Shown: piece by piece, positions 36,301 through 44,754 of the stretch
How the letters are laid out: every line of letters begins with the position of its first letter
How positions within the stretch are numbered: position 1 is the first letter of the stretch
From: Amycolatopsis umgeniensis
Lineage (GTDB): Bacteria; Actinomycetota; Actinomycetes; Mycobacteriales; Pseudonocardiaceae
Reading direction: 5' to 3'
Assembly: GCF_014205155.1 (NCBI RefSeq)
Contig: NZ_JACHMX010000001.1
Location: 372,001 to 436,000, forward strand
DNA: 64,000 nt
Notes under the pieces: generated by a model
The model's database searches: none
Seen by the model: the letters and a program-made list of their open reading frames with translations, nothing else
Told to the model about the DNA's origin: nothing
Made by a program: the position numbers and the translations under genes

Positions 36301-38036
36301 AATACCCTCATCGAGCCGGTACCGGCCAGGACGGTGACGACGCTCCACTCGTCCAGCGCGGCCAGCTTGCCTTCCCGGGGATGTTCTGAGGCCGCGAGGT
36401 GCAGCTGCACGATCCGGCGGGCGTCGGCGACTGCGGCGACCATGTCCGGGATCGCGGACTGGGCGAGTTCCTGGTAGACGCGGGCGAACAGTGCCGTGGC
36501 ATACCAGTCGGTCACCGACGTCTCGGTCCCGATGACAGCGCTGGCGCCATGCTCGACCAGGCTCGCTGCCAGCGACAGCGCTCCTTCCTCGCCGGGAACA
36601 TCGGTGTAGCAGGCGGCCAGGCAAACTACCGGCGGCATCATCCCCGGCGGGACCGCTTCGTCCACCAGGTGTTCCGCAGTCACGGGGCGCGCGGTGCCAT
36701 CCTCGTCTTCGAGGTGTAGGACGCCGGGGCCGCCGTGGCAGGACAGATGCAGGATGTGCGCCGGTGCCTCGTCCAAAGCCGCGCGAATCGCGGCGGTGGT
36801 CGCGAACGGCACCACCCGCACGTCCGCGTCACCAGCTCGGGCCCCGCGGACCGCCGCGACAACGTTGCGGAGTTCACGCTCGTAATCGAGCACCGGACCT
36901 CCGCCGATCTCCGGAGCGGAGATCGCGACCAGAATCCGCAGTGGCCCCGGAATGTTCCTGACCTTCGGCGCCGGCACCCGACGGAACACCGTAACCAGCG
37001 GACACAACGCCAAAGGCCGCAACGTCACCGGGTCCGGCAGCGCTTCCCACGGCAGCCCAGTCCAACCGGGCGCGTCAATGCCGATGCGGACAGGCACATG
37101 TTCCGCAGTGGCGCGCCTGAGTATTCGCGCCAGCGCGTCCGCGACCGGCCCGGGCAGGAACGACTCCGCCAGCAACTGCCCAGCCCGCCGCAGCGACACC
37201 GCTCCCGCCGCTTCAGCTCGTTCCGTGTCCTGCGCGATCGTACGGTCCACGGCGCCGGCGAGTGCCCTGGCCCGGCGGACATCACCCAGCGCGGCAACGA
37301 GGCCCTGGCTGATCCCACGATGGGACGCGGCGACCACAGTATCCGGCCCAGCCAGCCTGACCCCTGTCTCGGTCACCGACAGCACCAGGTCAACGGCCTC
37401 ACCCAGATCCGGCGCACCAGCGACCGCGATGTCCGCGACACCGGCAAGCAGGTTTTCCAGGTCCTCGGTCCGGGCTACCCACACTGAATGCTCGAGCCAG
37501 CCGTCAGCCGTGTTGTACCGGGCGGACACGACCCCGACCACCCGGTCGTCGGAGATCCGACGGACCGGGGCACCACTCATGCCCGTCATCACGGCGTTGG
37601 CCGACAACCGGCCCAGCGGCACCTGCCGGTCACGGGTCGTCCCACCCGCCCAAAGGCCAGGCGCGTCAAGGTGCCCATACTCATGCCCCGGGTCGTTGAC
37701 CTCGACAACCCCCGTGACCACGACGGAATCGTTGAGCGGCAACCAGTCGGTGGCGAACAATCCGGTCACCGACTCAGGCAGTGGCAACTCCACCCGCAGC
37801 ACGGCCAGATCGTGCAGTGGATCAACTCGGACGACCTCTGCTGTGGCGGGCTCGGTGGCGCCGTTTAGCGCGTCGATGCCGACGGTGTCGTGCACGGCGC
37901 CGCGGCCGAGATCGTTCAGGACGTGCCACGCCGTCACCGCCACACCCGGAGACACCTGAAAACACGTGCCGACCGGTACGCCCTCGTCGGTGAGCACCCG
38001 TCCCAGGTAGGCGGGAATACGCACGCCCTGCGGCAT
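33390..38036 (-). CDS. NLR-like conflict protein: trypsin-like + CHAT + NB-ARC + TPR
   Basis: 1548 residues. (1) Trypsin-like peptidase (1-195): H38 in AVTAWH, D76 in DPLHDLAVL, S154 in GMSGAP. (2) CHAT caspase-like protease (~365-575): H434 in HLSCHGG, C476 in CLAACYT. (3) NB-ARC STAND ATPase (~600-830): GIGGIGKTT and VLVVLDNFE. (4) A helical linker. (5) C-terminal TPRs of 40 residues each (~1100-1460), nearly identical, core ARGDYVEAERRYTDSL. By analogy with STAND immune proteins, the TPRs sense a trigger, nucleotide-driven oligomerisation follows, and the two proteases are the effectors. It starts 4 bp after the Trypco1 gene, the expected partner. The N-terminal enzymatic residues are intact in both proteases. 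The trigger and targets are unknown. Confidence 0.9.
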   Translation of the reverse strand: MPQGVRIPAYLGRVLTDEGVPVGTCFQVSPGVAVTAWHVLNDLGRGAVHDTVGIDALNGATEPATAEVVRVDPLHDLAVLRVELPLPESVTGLFATDWLPLNDSVVVTGVVEVNDPGHEYGHLDAPGLWAGGTTRDRQVPLGRLSANAVMTGMSGAPVRRISDDRVVGVVSARYNTADGWLEHSVWVARTEDLENLLAGVADIAVAGAPDLGEAVDLVLSVTETGVRLAGPDTVVAASHRGISQGLVAALGDVRRARALAGAVDRTIAQDTERAEAAGAVSLRRAGQLLAESFLPGPVADALARILRRATAEHVPVRIGIDAPGWTGLPWEALPDPVTLRPLALCPLVTVFRRVPAPKVRNIPGPLRILVAISAPEIGGGPVLDYERELRNVVAAVRGARAGDADVRVVPFATTAAIRAALDEAPAHILHLSCHGGPGVLHLEDEDGTARPVTAEHLVDEAVPPGMMPPVVCLAACYTDVPGEEGALSLAASLVEHGASAVIGTETSVTDWYATALFARVYQELAQSAIPDMVAAVADARRIVQLHLAASEHPREGKLAALDEWSVVTVLAGTGSMRVFDPAEHERVPQRESRSVAGLPWRGHGNFVGRRREQRALPAALGGHEVSGVVLHGIGGIGKTTLAAELLQHLRYPVTAVCQGELSVDDVFAAVTGALRRHLAMQGGHEQLLRAIGYASQVGELWQDRFLVLREQVFSQVPVLVVLDNFEDNLTNRELGDEALGNLLEEWATDPGESRLLITSRHPFTLTGDAHQHLRFSLVGPMSLAETFKLIWSLPTLDQLDDDDLDKVWRLVGGHPRSLEYLDALLNHGHARYHDVTARLTTALQAHPEARAAVAAGTLDAALAQTVTLIADDVLLDALLHTLEDHPGARELLLGASVYREPVGLPALLFQIGDADEAAAHIPDHQGAQRHILAVLEQHDIPLAELDIAGLPADVLAEIQSDLDKLAAVPMPPRSTSYNLSDLVAELAATSLLTVNSKAGTTFVHRWTASALERRCHDEELRQAHRKAAEYWNWRIKVWLQDRDADLNDALEARHHLIAGDQLDHAETITQTIALQLHLVGAWDHEMTLIQHTLDVLARTPEQQARWYHQLGILAQARGDYVEAERRYTDSLTINEELGNRVGIASGYHQLGMIAQLRGDYVEAERRYTDSLTIKEELGNRAGVASSYGQLGILAQARGDYVEAERRYTDSLTINEELGDRAGMARGYHHLGMIAQDRGDYVEAERRYTDSLTINEELGDRASIASGHHQLGILAQDRGDYVEAERRYTDSLTIKEELGDRAGMARGYHQLGILAQDRGDYVEAERRYTDSLTIKEELGDRAGMASGYHQLGILAQARGDYVEAERRYTDSLTINEELGDRAGMARGYHHLGMIAQDRGDYVEAERRYTDSLTINEELGDRASIASGHHQLGILAQDRGDYVEAERRYTDSLTINEELGNRADMASTVSQLGTLAEELSDPVSAVTFHARAAYLRVQMQLREQAFDLQRLLSLRDALGAKTFGGAVRGAIGEGAAAALATVLEDDAPTD
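33661..34718. repeat. 120-bp tandem repeats encoding the TPR sensor
   Basis: About nine 120-bp units in phase, each encoding one 40-residue TPR. Units differ at few sites, clustered in the second half. Positions 33676-33992 equal 34156-34472 with one mismatch (33924 A, 34404 G), so a four-unit shift (480 bp) was recently copied. The units at 33601 and 34720 are diverged edges. Confidence 0.92.
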
Positions 38037-38040
38037 CGGA

Positions 38041-38373
38041 TTACTCCGCAGCCTGAGGCTCGTAGGTCAGCTTCACCTTCAACGTCGCATCCACCGACCC
38101 GCCAGCGACAATCACATTTCCCTTGGCCGAAAACCCCAACCCGAACTCGACCTCTAACTTGGTCGGACGCGTCGACTCTGCCGCCAACTTGCCCAGCACC
38201 TCAACCGTGGATGCCGCCGCACCCACGATCACCTCATGCGCCCGCCCGAACGCATCCAACGCCTTCGCACCAGCATCACCCAGCCGAGACGTCGGCTCCG
38301 TCCCCGCCACCGGCACCGTCGTCACAAGCACCTCAACCCCACCAAAACGCATAGGCACAACCTGACCAGCCAC
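38041..38373 (-). CDS. Trypco1 (trypsin-co-occurring domain 1, CU044_2847 family) protein
   Basis: About 110 residues of a small beta-rich domain: MRFGGVEVLVTTVPV near the start, then a helical middle and KLEVEFGLGFSAKGNVIVAG at the end. This matches the Trypco1 family, which is found encoded beside trypsin-like/CHAT STAND proteins in bacterial conflict systems. It is four bases before the large protein's ATG, so they are co-translated. GGAGG lies seven bases before the chosen GTG; the preceding GTG is also possible. Its role is proposed to be adaptor or substrate of the protease. Confidence 0.8.
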   Translation of the reverse strand: MAGQVVPMRFGGVEVLVTTVPVAGTEPTSRLGDAGAKALDAFGRAHEVIVGAAASTVEVLGKLAAESTRPTKLEVEFGLGFSAKGNVIVAGGSVDATLKVKLTYEPQAAE

Positions 38374-38949
38374 CACGACTCCTCCCTCTCCGCTACCGCA
38401 CAGTCGCATCCACCACCCACACCGTTACGCACCGTGCCAATCAACGCAGGCCACTTGGACCGACTCACGTCCGCTCGTCGGCATGACCGCGCCCAGTCGC
38501 TACATCGACCGCCTCGCGGCATGAACGGACGTATCTGCTGGGCTGGAGTGCCGCAGCGGCGGATGAGTAGGCGAATCAGCCTGGCGGTAGCCGAGGTGGT
38601 TGGCGATCCGGGCGCCTCGGGGGCACTCAAGCAGCTTCTGTCAGCACACCAGTAACCCCGACCTAACCTTGACGCCCTGCCGCCGCCGACCTTGGCGCAA
38701 CTGATCAACTCTGCGAAGAGTTACTCGTCCGAGCTGCCCATGCCGGTCGCGAGTTACGAGTCCTCAGCGTTCTCCACGCCGGACAACCTGTCGGTTGTCG
38801 AGGACTTCCAAGATCGGCAGTTAAGCCACTTGCTCCTACCAGCATTGCCTCGGAGCACTGCAAAACAGGTTGATCCCTCTGGGTGATTCTGGCCAATCGT
38901 ATGGAATGAGTGAGAGAGCCGATCCGATATTCACTATAAACCTCAACTG
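38374..38949. other. Gene-sparse region upstream of the conflict module
   Basis: 576 bp without a convincing gene. It contains degenerate REP-like palindrome pieces (38469-38490, 38517-38533) and probably the promoter of the Trypco1 operon. AT content rises after about 38700. The short open frames on both strands show no family and no good starts. Confidence 0.5.
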
Positions 38950-39775
38950 ATGGGTGTGATTGCAGTGCACATCGTCGCCTCGCTGTTGCTTTTCGCAGGT
39001 CTGGTTTTGCCTACCGGGACTGCCGATGTCACCACTGCGGACCGGGATCGCGGCATCTGCGACGCGGAGTGACTTCACTGGAGATGGCTTCGCCGACCTG
39101 CTGATGCTGCGCAACTATGGGCCAGGCAATGCGGCATTGATGGTGCTTCATGGAACTGCAGCGACCGGGGAGTACGACACCGCTCCGTATGCCGCGTGGG
39201 AAGGTACTTGGGGTTCGTCGAAGCTGGCTTCCGGGGACTTCACCGGAGATGGTAAGAGTGATGTGTTGTCGCTGGTTGACCGGGGCAACGCCAGCGCAGC
39301 TCTCTAGGTGTTCCCCGGCGACCCTCGGGTAGGCAATCTCGCGTCCCAGCCTTACCAGGTGTGGGCTACCGGCCCTGGTACGTGGAGTGTAAACTCGTCA
39401 GTTGTCGGTTCTGGAGACTTCACCGGAGATGGCAAAGCAGACCTCCTGGCGCTGGTCGATCAAGGCAATGCCAGCGCGGGACTGTATGTGTTCCCTGGGA
39501 CCAGTGCGCGCGGCGACAACGCCACGGCTCCGTATCGAGTGTGGAACACGAACCCCGGCACTTGGAGTGTGGCGTCATCCAAGCTCGCAGTCGGAGACTT
39601 TGACGCCGACGGTAAAGCCGACCTGGAAGTCCTCTACGATTACGGGAACAAGAGCGCCGGAGTGTGGATCTTCCCGGGGACTGCGAGCAAGGGCGACATT
39701 GCCACTGTGCCATATCGAGTTTGGTGGGTCACACCAGGCGTGTTCGACGCGAGTTTGACCGCAGTAGCCCCTTAG
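38950..39775 (+). pseudogene. Secreted FG-GAP/VCBS repeat protein, broken
   Basis: A signal peptide (MGVIAVHIVASLLLFAGLVL) starts at 38950, but that frame stops at a TGA (39070). The FG-GAP repeats continue in the next frame (SDFTGDGFADLLML, SGDFTGDGKSDVL), so a frameshift lies near 39040-39070. In that second frame a TAG at 39305-39307 interrupts GNASAAL-VFPG; the next repeat has TAT (Tyr) in the same place, so it is a nonsense mutation. Further repeats (SGDFTGDGKADLLALVD, GDFDADGKADLEVLYD) run to 39775. FG-GAP repeats are beta-propeller blades with calcium-binding aspartates. It is probably a remnant of a larger secreted protein. Confidence 0.75.
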
Positions 39776-40294
39776 CACGATCGCTGCGGCCACTTTTATC
39801 TGGCGTGCGGCAGAGTCAATTTCACAAGTCAGCCCTCAAGCTCTTAGTCCGAGACGCCCTTCACGCGTACACGTCCGCTCAGCGGCATGAGTGGTTGAAG
39901 TTCTCAGTCGTCAGCGACCATGAAGTCCAGGAGTAGGTCATCCTGTGATCGCAGCGACATCGAATATGCGACGGAATTGCCGTTCACTGAGCTCTACCAC
40001 CCGCCAGCCGGGTTTCATCCGCCTGAGCACGTCGGCGTGCCGCCAGCCGAGGCCGTCGGGTTTCGTCGGCCGATCCGGTGCGGCGAAAGAAATCGTGGAA
40101 GCAGCAGCCAGTCTGTGCGGAACGGCATGGCATTCGGGAACGGAGGGTCCAGGTTGACGTCCACGAGGCGGCCCGCCGTCACCCGAGCCATCCTCGGTGT
40201 GGACATCGTAGTGACGATCAAGCGGATCGCCTTAAAGCGAGCTCTGGAACATCACGAATCGTACCAACGACAGAAGTGACTGTTCCTCGAGAAC
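39776..40294. other. Gene-sparse region, possible decayed sequence
   Basis: 519 bp between the broken FG-GAP gene and the membrane protein gene. It contains a degenerate REP-like element (39873-39894). No open frame shows a recognisable family or ribosome site. Confidence 0.45.
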
Positions 40295-40708
40295 TCACCG
40301 GCCTGAGCGGATTTCGCGCCGAATGGTGTCAGTGAAACCTCGAAGGGCTTCAACGACGTCAGCCTCCTCCGACACCTTCTTCGTTCCCTCGTACCGCCAC
40401 ACCAGACCCGCGAACTTGTCGGCGGCTTCGCGTGTTTCGCTCCGACACAGCAGATGAACCTGCGACCTCCCCGTCTGCAACCTGTCCTGCCAGGCCACGC
40501 GTTCCGCCGTGGTGACACGGTGCTGGTCGCTGCGGCTGAGCTGGGATTCGTAAAGATGCATGCCAGCCGCAATGAATTCCGCTGCGCCCTTCAACTTCTG
40601 TTCCCGCAACCAGCGCCGGTCTTGGTAACGGCTCGTGACCCCTGCGCCGAGCAAGACGCCCACCAGTCCGATGAGCGCCCCCGCAAGGCCCGATACGACA
40701 CTTCCCAC
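40295..40708 (-). CDS. Small membrane-anchored protein, function unknown
   Basis: 137 residues from the chosen GTG: one N-terminal membrane helix (SGLAGALIGLVGVLLGAGV), then a charged cytoplasmic helical domain (TSRYQDRRWLREQKLKGAAE). This build is common among actinobacterial hypothetical proteins. The start is uncertain; the frame is open further upstream and GTG or ATG starts exist up to 40801. Function unknown. Confidence 0.55.
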   Translation of the reverse strand: MGSVVSGLAGALIGLVGVLLGAGVTSRYQDRRWLREQKLKGAAEFIAAGMHLYESQLSRSDQHRVTTAERVAWQDRLQTGRSQVHLLCRSETREAADKFAGLVWRYEGTKKVSEEADVVEALRGFTDTIRREIRSGR

Positions 40709-40866
40709 GAAACCCACCACCCTCCGAAACCAGACGACCCACCCCTTCAGTACCGGATACTCGGCGCACTGGCCACCAAGCTCGTCGGCAGAGCAGGACA
40801 TCCCGGCGGCGCTGCCGACTTCGAGTGCGTGTGCACTTGAAGCCGGCAGCGCCGGTGCGCGTCCGC

Positions 40867-41235
40867 TTAGCAGCCTCTGCGGAGTGAGCTGATCGCATTG
40901 TCGGCGGACGGTGGCAGCGATCCCATCCAGTCGCCGATCCGTAAGGCGGGACCGCGGTAGTGCGGCTCGAGGTAGGCGCACCATCCGACGCCGGTTCGGT
41001 TCCAGAGCGAGGAGATCTGGTTGTCCATGCCGACGGTGTTGAGGTCGGGGATGCTGACCTGGGTCCGAATTTCCCTACCCGTTCCGTCTGGTCCGTCCCA
41101 GGCGCAGAACCAGCCAGCCGAGCAAGCGGCATACGAGCCCGCTGACACGGTGCCCGCGTGGGCTGTTACGGCTGGCTGGATGGCTACCAGAGCCGTGGCG
41201 GCGACGGCGGTGCTCAGAATGCTGGCTGAACGCAT
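40867..41235 (-). CDS. Secreted I36-type/beta-gamma-crystallin-like protein (copy 1)
   Basis: 122 residues with a signal peptide (MRSASILSTAVAATALVAIQ, then PAVTAHA) and a small Cys-containing beta domain: AACSAGWFCAWDGPDGTG, NQISSLWNRTG and SSLRRGC at the end. This pattern belongs to the peptidase inhibitor I36 family (SMI of Streptomyces nigrescens, a metalloprotease inhibitor). Many members have not been shown to inhibit. It follows copy 2 by 17 bp on the same strand. Confidence 0.75.
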   Translation of the reverse strand: MRSASILSTAVAATALVAIQPAVTAHAGTVSAGSYAACSAGWFCAWDGPDGTGREIRTQVSIPDLNTVGMDNQISSLWNRTGVGWCAYLEPHYRGPALRIGDWMGSLPPSADNAISSLRRGC

Positions 41236-41252
41236 GGCATCGACTCCCCTGC

Positions 41253-41639
41253 TCAGCAGCCGCGCAGCGAACTGATGCGGTCGTTCATGTGGGCGGGCAC
41301 GTTTCCTCGCCAGTCGACGGAAACACGCCACAGGGTGCCGCCGTAGTTGGCGTCGGTGTAGGTGCACCAGATCCTGTTGGTGCGGTTGTAGACGGAGGAG
41401 ATCTGGTCGTTGAAGTTCTGTCCCTGGAGATTGGCGGAGCCGGTCTGGAAGCGAACCATTCGGCCCTGAGCGTTGGCGTGCTCCCACGCGCAGAACCAGC
41501 CGGACGGGCAGTCCGAGTAGGCGGTGATCGACACACCACCTTCTTGCGACGCCGGGGCGGCTTGCGCCGCGGTCGCCGGGGCGACCGTCGCCAGAGCGAT
41601 GAGCCCGAGTGCTGCGGGCAGTGCCTTGAAGAGGCGCAT
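41253..41639 (-). CDS. Secreted I36-type/beta-gamma-crystallin-like protein (copy 2)
   Basis: 128 residues with a signal peptide ending in AAQAAPA. The mature domain repeats the copy 1 pattern: CPSGWFCAWEHANAQG, NDQISSVYNRTN and RISSLRGC. It is a tandem paralogue and first gene of the pair, directly upstream of copy 1 on the same strand. The two differ by about half, so they were not duplicated recently. They are divergent from the XRE-nSTAND1 gene. Confidence 0.78.
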   Translation of the reverse strand: MRLFKALPAALGLIALATVAPATAAQAAPASQEGGVSITAYSDCPSGWFCAWEHANAQGRMVRFQTGSANLQGQNFNDQISSVYNRTNRIWCTYTDANYGGTLWRVSVDWRGNVPAHMNDRISSLRGC

Positions 41640-41817
41640 GAGTTTTCACCTTTCGTCGTGCGTTGTCGCCGGGCTGTTCCGGCAGGTGCCGTGACTTCGA
41701 GTGAGCGCGGCACTGCCTCCGGTGTAGTGCGGACGGGTTGTCCGGTGTCGAGCGCTGGACGCCGGACATCAACGCCCGGACAATCGGTCACCGGCCTTGG
41801 GGAGGGGTTGGTACTTC

Positions 41818-44754
41818 ATGCCGCGTGCTGAGCGACCACTGGAGCGCGACGGCTCTCCGCTGGTGGAATTTGCCTCTGACCTGCGGAAGCTGCGGGAGGG
41901 CGCAGGCGGTCCGTCGTATCGGGAGCTGGGTCGGCGTGCCCATTACTCGTCGACGACCTTGTCGGACGCGGCCGGCGGGCGACGGTTGCCGAGCCTCGAC
42001 GTCACGCTGGCGTATGTCCGGGCGTGCGGTGGCGATGTCGAACAGTGGGAACGGCGGTGGCATTCAGTCGCCGCGAAGTCGACGGCGCTGATGACCGAAC
42101 GCGCCATCGATGACGACGAGCACGCGCCGTACGTGGGGCTACGTCCCTATGGCGGCGATGACGCTGACCGTTTCTTCAGGCGCGAGCGCCTTACCGAGGA
42201 CCTGCTCCGCCGGGTCGCGGCCCAGCGGTTCGTCGCTGTGTTCGGCCCGTCAGGCTCCGGGAAGTCTTCCCTGCTCCGCGCCGGCTTCGTCCCACGGCTG
42301 ACAGCCCGAGCCCTGGTCTTCACCCCGGGCGCTCATCCGTTGGAGGAATGCGCGCTCCAGCTCGCGGCAGCGACCGGCGACAGGCCCGGTGCTGTGCACG
42401 ACGAACTGGCGAGTGAGCCACGCGGTTTGCACAGGCTGGTGCGCCGGGAGCTCGCAGATGGCCCGTCCGGCGCTTACATCGTGATCGTCCTCGACCAGTT
42501 CGAGGAGCTCTTCACGGTGTGTCAGGACGAGCGCGAACGGTCCCGGTTCATCACGATGCTGCTCACCGCGGCGACCGCGGAAGGCAGCCGCTGCCGCGTT
42601 GTGTTGGGTGTGCGCGCCGACTTCTATCCGCATTGCGCCCTGAACCCGGAACTCGCAGAAGCCCTTCAGGACGCGCAAGTCACGGTCGGTCCCATGTCCT
42701 CGGACGAACTGCGGCGGGCGATCTCCCAGCCGGCGATCCAGGCTCAGTGCACAGTCGAGAACGCACTGCTGACCAGCCTGATCGCGTACACGCATGACCG
42801 GCCCGGCGTGCTGCCTTTGCTGTCTCACGCCCTGCTCGAGACGTGGCGACGCCGCAGAGGCGCCACCCTGACCCATGCTGGCTTTCAAGCCAGTGGAGGG
42901 TTCGAGGGAGCCTTGGTGAAGACCGCTGAGGCCGTCTTCACCAGGTTCGACGACCGTCAGCGAGACCTCGCTCGTGATCTGTTCCAGCGACTGACCGCCC
43001 CTGGTAAAGGAACCGAGGACACCAAACGCAGAATCAGTACCGCTGAACTCGACGACGATCCTGTCCTGGCTCGGATCGTGGACCAGTTCACCCAGGCACG
43101 CCTACTCACCCGCGGCGAGGACAGCCTCGAACTCGCCCACGAAGCACTGATCAAGGCTTGGCCACGACTGGGCACCTGGCTGGCCGAGGACCGTGAGGGA
43201 CAGCGCGTTCACCGCGAACTCACCGACGCCGCCGCGGCGTGGAGACGGCATGACCAGGACCCCAGTGTGCTGCTCCGCGGGAACCGGCTCGCCGTCATCC
43301 GTGACTGGGCCGACCGCACAGGCCGGCCCAGCGCGAAAGAGCATGCATTTCTCAAGGTGAGCATTACCGCAGACGAACGTGAACGCGACACGAAGCGACG
43401 GATGATCCGCCGTCAGCGCCAACTCCTCGCGCTGCTCAGTGTGCTGCTGCTGCTCGCAGTCTCTGTCACCGTGTACGCGACCCACTCCCAGGAACAAGCC
43501 GACAGCGAACGCAACAAGGCGATCGCGCTGAAAGTGCTCACCGACATCAGCGAATTGTCCAGAATCGACCCCGACCTCGCGGCACAACTCAGCCTGGTCG
43601 CCTACCGGCTGGCTCCGTCAGCGGCGACTCTCGACGGCTTCATCGCCGCCGCGGCTGACAGGGTGGTCCTGACTCCAGTCATCGACGATCCGAATAGCGC
43701 GCACGCGGCGGACGACGGGCGAGCTGTTCTGTATACCTCCAGCAGGGAGAACGTGACGCAGATCTGGCAGTTCTCGAACCAACAGTGGAGGAGGCACGTG
43801 GACCTCGTCGGCGGGTGGGGCGCAAGCGCCGGTAGCGGCATTGCGGCAACCAGCGACAATCACCCGGACAAAGCCCCCAAAGTCAGGATTTGGAACGTCG
43901 AACAACCCCAAAGACCGGAAGAAACCAGCGTGATTCCGGAACCGGCTCGCCTTGGTACGCTAAGTCCTGATGGTCGACTTCTAGTTACACTGGACATCCC
44001 ATCAGATCCCGCTTCGCCACGTCGCGCTGATACAGCTAAGCTATGGGATTTAAAGGATCCCCGACAACCTCTCCAGCTGGGCCCTATATCGTGCGAAGAG
44101 CGGCCAGATATCGGGAAGAGTTTTGTCATGAGGGCCGCTTTCCTCGGAACCGGCGCCGTCTTGCTGCATTGCGGGATTGATCCGGGTATTTCCACGACTG
44201 CAATACCCGCCAAGTCAATGCAGATTTGGGAGATCGGCAAGACTGGAAGAATCACAAAATCGGGTCAACTCGGCCCCGTAAGGACCGACAATTCGGGCAG
44301 CTCGGTCATCGTCAATGAAAAAATTGCGCTGACAAGAGAACCGCGCGGCCTGACGTTATGGGATATGGAGAACCTTCGCGAGCCACGTGAAATCCTCACC
44401 ACGGTCCCCCTCGATGGACGGCTCGGCTCTGGCGCGATTGCGCCGAAGCTCGACTTGGTCGCGATAGCGGACGACGAAGGTCGCTTGACCATCCGAAGTC
44501 TCCGCGAGCTAGGTTCGGTGCTGCATACCATCAACCTCCCCGGTCGCATCGGCGTCCTGCAATCTCTGGCATTCCACCCTCACGACAAAGCCTTGATCGG
44601 CACCAGTCTCGGAGCGGTCTCGACGGCATGGCGGTGGAACCTCGATCCAGAACGTGCGGCGGCGGCCGTCTGCGCTCGTCCCCGCGCACCTATTACCGCC
44701 GCCCAATGGGACAAGTACTTTCCAGGGATCAGCGTCAAGCCTCCCTGCGAATGA
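41818..44754 (+). CDS. XRE-nSTAND1 membrane ATPase with WD40-like C terminus
   Basis: 978 residues. An XRE-like HTH (~17-75) is followed by the nSTAND1 entry motif YVGLRPYGGDDADRFFRRE, Walker A GPSGSGKS (143-150) and Walker B VIVLDQFEELF. A helical region, one membrane helix (LLALLSVLLLLAVSVTVYA, ~540-560) and WD40-like repeats (VRIWNV, KLWDLKDP, LTLWDMENL) complete it. Such proteins are frequent in actinobacteria, where the WD40 blades probably face outside or sense a ligand and the HTH or oligomer acts inside. GGAGGGG lies ten bases before the ATG. The C-terminal third is AT-richer than typical for this genome, suggesting transfer. Function unproven. Confidence 0.85.
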   Translation: MPRAERPLERDGSPLVEFASDLRKLREGAGGPSYRELGRRAHYSSTTLSDAAGGRRLPSLDVTLAYVRACGGDVEQWERRWHSVAAKSTALMTERAIDDDEHAPYVGLRPYGGDDADRFFRRERLTEDLLRRVAAQRFVAVFGPSGSGKSSLLRAGFVPRLTARALVFTPGAHPLEECALQLAAATGDRPGAVHDELASEPRGLHRLVRRELADGPSGAYIVIVLDQFEELFTVCQDERERSRFITMLLTAATAEGSRCRVVLGVRADFYPHCALNPELAEALQDAQVTVGPMSSDELRRAISQPAIQAQCTVENALLTSLIAYTHDRPGVLPLLSHALLETWRRRRGATLTHAGFQASGGFEGALVKTAEAVFTRFDDRQRDLARDLFQRLTAPGKGTEDTKRRISTAELDDDPVLARIVDQFTQARLLTRGEDSLELAHEALIKAWPRLGTWLAEDREGQRVHRELTDAAAAWRRHDQDPSVLLRGNRLAVIRDWADRTGRPSAKEHAFLKVSITADERERDTKRRMIRRQRQLLALLSVLLLLAVSVTVYATHSQEQADSERNKAIALKVLTDISELSRIDPDLAAQLSLVAYRLAPSAATLDGFIAAAADRVVLTPVIDDPNSAHAADDGRAVLYTSSRENVTQIWQFSNQQWRRHVDLVGGWGASAGSGIAATSDNHPDKAPKVRIWNVEQPQRPEETSVIPEPARLGTLSPDGRLLVTLDIPSDPASPRRADTAKLWDLKDPRQPLQLGPISCEERPDIGKSFVMRAAFLGTGAVLLHCGIDPGISTTAIPAKSMQIWEIGKTGRITKSGQLGPVRTDNSGSSVIVNEKIALTREPRGLTLWDMENLREPREILTTVPLDGRLGSGAIAPKLDLVAIADDEGRLTIRSLRELGSVLHTINLPGRIGVLQSLAFHPHDKALIGTSLGAVSTAWRWNLDPERAAAAVCARPRAPITAAQWDKYFPGISVKPPCE

